Below the pieces are notes generated by a model. That model was not told the DNA's origin and did no database searches. It saw nothing but the letters and a program-made list of their open reading frames with translations. Below are positions 60,004 through 64,000 of a DNA stretch of 64,000 nucleotides, piece after piece; the stretch's first letter is position 1; the number at the start of each line of letters is the position of its first letter. The position numbers were made by a program, and so were the translations under genes. Source of the stretch: Ephemerocybe angulata (taxonomy: Eukaryota > Basidiomycota > Agaricomycetes > Agaricales > Psathyrellaceae); assembly GCA_013368325.1 (NCBI GenBank), contig JAACJK010000007.1, positions 62,001 through 126,000 of the forward strand, in the 5' to 3' direction.

Positions 60004-61009
60004 ATGGCCTCGTCGTCCTCCGCCGCGACACCGTCTGCAGCAGTCGCAGGGCCCAGCGGGCAGAACCACCAGGGTGAAAATGGAGACGAAAAGAACAGGT
60101 GCGCACGTCCCCCGACGCGCTGCAGCCGCGACGGCGGTTGCTGAGCGAGTGCTTACGACCGCCCCTCCCTTCCCCGCAGCGTCGTCATCAAGGTGGGGAT
60201 GGTTGGGGATTCGCAGATCGGGAAGACCAGTCTCATGGTCAAGTACGTGGAGGGGAGCTTCGACGAGGACTATATCCAGACGCTGGGTACGCATACGCAC
60301 GCTGCACCCATCGACTTGCATGACGATCTGCTAATGCTAATGCTTGGCTGACCCCACCCGTCTAGGCGTCAACTTTATGGAAAAGACGATTTCCGTGCGG
60401 AGAACGACGATCACGTTCTCGATATGGGACTTGGGTGGGCAGCGCGAGTTCGTGAACATGCTGCCCCTCGTGTGCAACGACGCGGTCGCCATCCTGTTCA
60501 TGTTCGATCTGTCGCGGAAGTCGACGCTGAACTCGGTGAAGGAGTGGTATCGACAGGCGAGGGGGTTCAATAAGGTGCGTTCTCTCCTAGGTGTTGACAT
60601 GGTGCTCGCGCTTCGCGTGCGCGTTGCCATGCCTCGAGGCTGAGAACTAACTCACAACCGACCCCTACCCCGACAGACTGCGATCCCCTTTCTGATTGGG
60701 ACCAAGTTCGACCAGTTCGCGACCTTCCCCCGGGATGAGCAGGAGGAGATAACGAAGCAGGTACGCATCATACCCACCCTACTACTACTACTACTTCCCC
60801 GCACCGTATATTAATGACTTTTAATGAACTGCCAGGCCAAACGCTTCGCCAAGGCCATGCACGCGTCGCTCATCTTCTGTTCAACGTCGGCCTCAATAAA
60901 CGTGCAAAAGATCTTCAAGATCGTGCTGGCCAAAGCCTTTGACCTCAAATGCGTCATTCCGGAGATTGAGGGCGTCGGCGAGCCTATCCTCATTTATGTG
61001 GATGTTTAG
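60004..61009 (+). CDS. TEM1: Septum-promoting Ras-like GTPase, TEM1/Spg1 type
   Basis: Five exons (60004-60098, 60180-60286, 60366-60574, 60677-60760, 60836-61009) give 222 codons. After a disordered N-terminus of about 30 residues, the GTPase domain opens with [20 protein letters not shown] (P-loop around 41-48). It continues with [12 protein letters not shown] (switch I), [20 protein letters not shown] (switch II), [10 protein letters not shown] (G4) and a SAS-type G5 in CSTSAS. The LGGQ, with Gly-Gly in place of the Ras AGQ, and the FVNMLP wording are typical of Tem1/Spg1. Family knowledge: at the spindle pole body it switches on the mitotic-exit/septation-initiation kinase cascade. There is no C-terminal CaaX box, as expected for this branch. 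The start gives the usual length. Confidence 0.94.
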
Positions 61010-62575
61010 GCTTGGTCTGGTCTGGCTTTGGTGGGGTGGTTGGGTGCGGGTGTTATTCATGGTATTCATGGCGGTTTTGAGGATCCCAAGTCGTCTTTGG
61101 GGGAGTGGGCGGGCGCTACCTTGGAAGTTGGATTGAAGGTGGTTGGTGGGGGAGGGTGCCTGTGCCTGTGCTTCGCTGGGGATGGCGAGGGAGACGGAGG
61201 GTTCGGTACGTGTAATTATTTAAGGCGTGGTTTTGGCCTGCTTTTTTGTTGTTGAGAATCAATCTAATATCTGTATTTCGTATGCTAGATAGACGATCGG
61301 TCGGTCGGTTGGTCGGTCGGTTCCTCCTCCTCAACAGCTGCTGCTGCTGCATCTACGACTGCGCGCAGAGATTATTGCAATCACATAGCATACCACGCTG
61401 AGGCTTCGGTGGTAGGACGGTATGCAACGAACGGACTTCTTTTGATTCGACGACAGCGGTGACGGCGGTTGTGTTGTGTTTTCTTGTAATTTGGATTTTA
61501 TCTCCTTATCCATCCAACCTCTCTCCCATCGTCATCTTTCTTTTCCTATCAGAACACTACCCATCCAACTTAATACATCCATCCATCCACCTATGTCTAA
61601 TGTCTGTGCCATATCCCTGTCGATCGTCTCTCTGTCTGTCCGCTTTCGTTGCAAATCGTCGCTGTCGTTGCTGTCGCTGTCGCTGAAAAATACCTCTTGT
61701 TGTCCCCGTCCGTCTGTTACAGTCTACATACCTTCTTTTTACTCTTCTTCTTCGTATTTTTACCTTCTGTCTTTGTATCGCACTACCACTACATACATTC
61801 TTTCAAGGAACCCGGGAACACTTTTATTTCTTTCCGTTGAGTTTGCGTGTTGTTGTTTTTGACTCGAAGAGTCTTTCGTTCGTTCATCACAGATATATCT
61901 ATCGCCGACCTGCATTCCCTGCACCCCCTTGTCGACGCTCCCCTCTACTATACCTCTATCCCCAACTACCTCCTATATCTATCGTACACTCGGACATTCT
62001 CGTTCTTGTCTGGTATATACAGTAGCTATCATTCTGAATCCCTCCCTCGTCGTTGACTCGGACTCTCCCGGTCCACCCACGTCTCGTTCCTTAATGTGTA
62101 CCACAGTATCGATATCACTATGCTCTTTATTTGATATGTATGCTCTTTTTTATTGTGGATTTTGCGCGTTGGGAGTGAGCAGCGTATTAGGGGGAGGCTG
62201 AGAAGGGGGAACCAGGCCTGGCAGCCAAAGGGGGCTGGAGTCTGGTAAGTATAATCGTGCCGATTCACCACCAGTCCCTCGCATGTTCCTTAGTTAAAGG
62301 CAGTATGTGACGGGTCGTATGCAAAAGCTGCCTCTCCAAGGGTCGGATGTCGAGAAGTCAGTGGCCTGGCTCTCGTGCATCGTGGAAGAGACCTGAAGGC
62401 TGAAGAGACTTGAGTGGGCGCTTCGGGGATGTTGTCGTTGTTTGGCAGCGACTTCGAGAATCGAAACGGTTTTGGCGGCGGCAAGCGCGCCATCACTCGT
62501 CCTTTCGTCTCGACCCTCACCACCTTTTTGTTCTTACTGGCAGCTGTGCAAGTCTCTAGAGGTGCAACTGTGCGT
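61010..62575. other. Downstream region of TEM1 with simple repeats
   Basis: No gene was recognised. A (GGTC)n-type microsatellite lies near 61297-61320. From about 61460 to 62080 the plus strand is strongly C/T-rich with TCCATC-like runs. Apparent frames there are low complexity. Confidence 0.4.
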
Positions 62576-62964
62576 GGATGTCGGGCTGTGGCCAACATCC
62601 GAGGATGGGAGAGCGGCAGGCCTAGGCGTCGGCACCTGCCGCTGTTTGGTCGAGGTGCCCTCGACCAAACAGCCCGACTTTTCGCTGTCGTCGACGAAGG
62701 GATCCCCTCCTTCGTCTCCTCATCTTCCTGAGAGGGCATCGTTTCGTTCATTTCAGCCCTCTCACTCACCGATTTTTTGTGGCCCACCACGCCCACCTCT
62801 CCACCAGCGCCCTCGCATGGCCAGCCACGCCCGCTCCGGGCTGGTGACTCTGCCGGGTGTTCCGGCCAGCGAAGCTGGCCCAGGCAAACCCAAGGAAATC
62901 GGATCAAGCAAGTGCTTGATTTCCTTGTCTTTCCCTCCTCACGACGCTCCAGAGGCCGGAGCGT
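62576..62964. other. Hairpin-dense block
   Basis: Six perfect or near-perfect inverted repeats follow one another within 390 bp: 62576-62581/62595-62600; 62641-62655/62659-62673 (15-bp stem, 3-nt loop); 62693-62700/62709-62716; 62864-62870/62874-62880; 62891-62897/62921-62927 enclosing 62903-62910/62913-62920; and 62944-62950/62958-62964. They do not overlap a gene I can support. The block could be a structured RNA, a set of palindromic mobile elements or chance in GC-rich sequence. Confidence 0.6.
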
Positions 62965-64000
62965 ATCTCATTGCTCGTATCTGTGGAGAATGTGCTCCAT
63001 GTCTTCGAGGAAATGCCTGTTAAAGCGGCTACAAGCTACTCTCACACTGGCAAATTGAACTGGGACTGCCGCCACTCGTCCACATGCACTCTGGCGGAAT
63101 ATATCTTCACTGGGTGTTAACGAGGCAGCTCTATTTTTTACTTCGCCCCCAAAAGGTTTTCGGCGTTCCAAGTCTTCTCAAGACCTCTCCGCTGGGCATC
63201 CTCGACTCGGAGGCTCGATGCGTTTCTGGCTCCGCACTGTTGAACCAGGTGTGGTTGTCGTTTGTATATATAAAGCATGCTAGCAACAGATCTATAGTTT
63301 TGTATAATGACCTGTAGCTGCTGTAGCTTTAGTAAAGATGTTCCCAAGCCCAATTATATATAAAGTGGGAATGTACAACTTCTTGCTTTTATATATAATC
63401 ACTCCCTGGTAATCCCGCAGCCACCACCCATTTTGGGGTGCCCGCTCACATCACTATATTTGGTTACTAGTTTTCCACGCCCTTGTAGGGCATCAGGCAG
63501 TACATTCTGCTCACTGTTTTGCCCAGTGAGCTCGCATTTTTGAGGTTCGAGCTACAATACTCCGCACCCGAATGGATAAAGCCCCATGGATTTATAATCC
63601 CAAATATTAGAGCAATAGAGGAGGGGAAATTCAACTATTCTGGTGCACCTCCCCCTTGTACCATTATTCGCCTTTTCTCCTATTTTAGGCTGTGTGGTCT
63701 CGTTTAAGAAGATCACAAATGCGCTATTGTATTTATATAATATATATATAGCGCATAAGGGTGGCCCGCCCTCTATTTAGTCCTGTAGTCTCCACAGAAA
63801 ATGCAAAAATGCGGAATTTTAGGAAATAGGTAGGGTTGGTGGCTTTGTGGATCCACTGTCAGAAGGGTTAGTAAAGGGATCCTCCTAAACACTTTTTATG
63901 CCATTTCTATGCATTAATATTGGGTTTGATTGGCCTTATCCTCCCGCAGTAGCCCTCAACCCATTGATCCAATATATCTCCCCATATTTACCGGTTTTCT
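62965..64000. other. AT-rich tail with inverted repeats, no recognised gene
   Basis: From about 63250 the base composition shifts to AT-rich with many TATATA runs. There is one inverted repeat at 63353-63365/63386-63399 (ATTATATATAAAG type) and another at 63721-63727/63748-63754 (GCGCTAT type). The look differs from the rest of the window and suggests part of a transposable element or an AT-rich block continuing past the window end. No terminal repeats or coding motifs could be confirmed. Confidence 0.35.

Noticed and set aside
62442..63023. Plus-strand 193-codon frame and opposing minus frame 62290-62907
   Set aside because: Both begin with non-ATG starts, overlap each other completely, cross the hairpin cluster and show no family features.
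63240..64000. Long terminal repeat of a retrotransposon
   Set aside because: No paired copy, TG...CA boundary, primer-binding site or coding motif could be confirmed inside the window.

Overview
The window reads as nuclear DNA of a filamentous basidiomycete, most likely a wood-decay-type Agaricomycete. Genes are broken by many short (about 50-60 nt) GT-AG introns. Exon chains could be built by hand that keep frame across up to 22 exons. The gene content fits: a cellobiose dehydrogenase, the agaric-type HNH-domain family, expanded P-loop G-domain proteins with coiled coils, a DUF4360-like secreted protein, and intron-containing tRNAs. All coding calls come from reading the sequence and from family knowledge held in memory; no database search was run.

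Layout. 1-2.6 kb: no gene recognised. 2.6-4.5 kb: a tail-to-tail pair, TMA22/DENR (+) and ATG12 (-). 5.0-5.7 kb: a small predicted secreted protein. 6.9-11.3 kb: a 22-exon P-type ATPase of the Na+/K+-ATPase (IIC) type. 11.9-16.1 kb: a long NYN-domain protein. 16.5 kb: tRNA-Gly(GCC). 17.0-18.5 kb: an HNH-domain protein (-). 19.5-20.6 kb: V-ATPase subunit E (-). 20.6-26.8 kb: a head-to-tail duplication carrying two GTPase-like/coiled-coil genes (-). 27.1 kb: a second tRNA-Gly. 27.2-30.8 kb: no gene recognised. 30.8-33.3 kb: an intronless 847-codon gene of unknown function. 34.1-41.1 kb: a divergent pair of cell-surface polysaccharide genes, KRE6/SKN1-like (-) and a GT2 glycosyltransferase (+), whose start codons are only 144 bp apart. 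42.4-43.2 kb: an 800-bp non-autonomous DNA transposon with long terminal inverted repeats and a 9-bp target duplication. 44.2-44.8 kb: a coding-like frame broken only by TAG codons. 45.1-47.5 kb: eIF3 subunit l. 47.9-50.2 kb: a third copy of the GTPase/coiled-coil gene (+), followed by a third tRNA-Gly. 51.7-53.1 kb: direct repeats and apparent coding debris. 53.5-54.4 kb: a DUF4360-like secreted protein. 55.8-59.0 kb: cellobiose dehydrogenase (-), divergent from a TEM1/Spg1 GTPase (60.0-61.0 kb, +). 61-64 kb: no gene; a hairpin-dense block followed by an AT-rich tail.

The window mixes housekeeping genes (translation initiation, autophagy, V-ATPase, septation GTPase) with faster-changing accessory material. 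The most coherent accessory theme is the three-member GTPase/coiled-coil family. All three copies share one exon plan, including a 34-nt exon that carries the P-loop. They lie among three tRNA-Gly genes and next to an HNH-domain gene. Their function is unknown. They are the best candidate here for a poorly described system.
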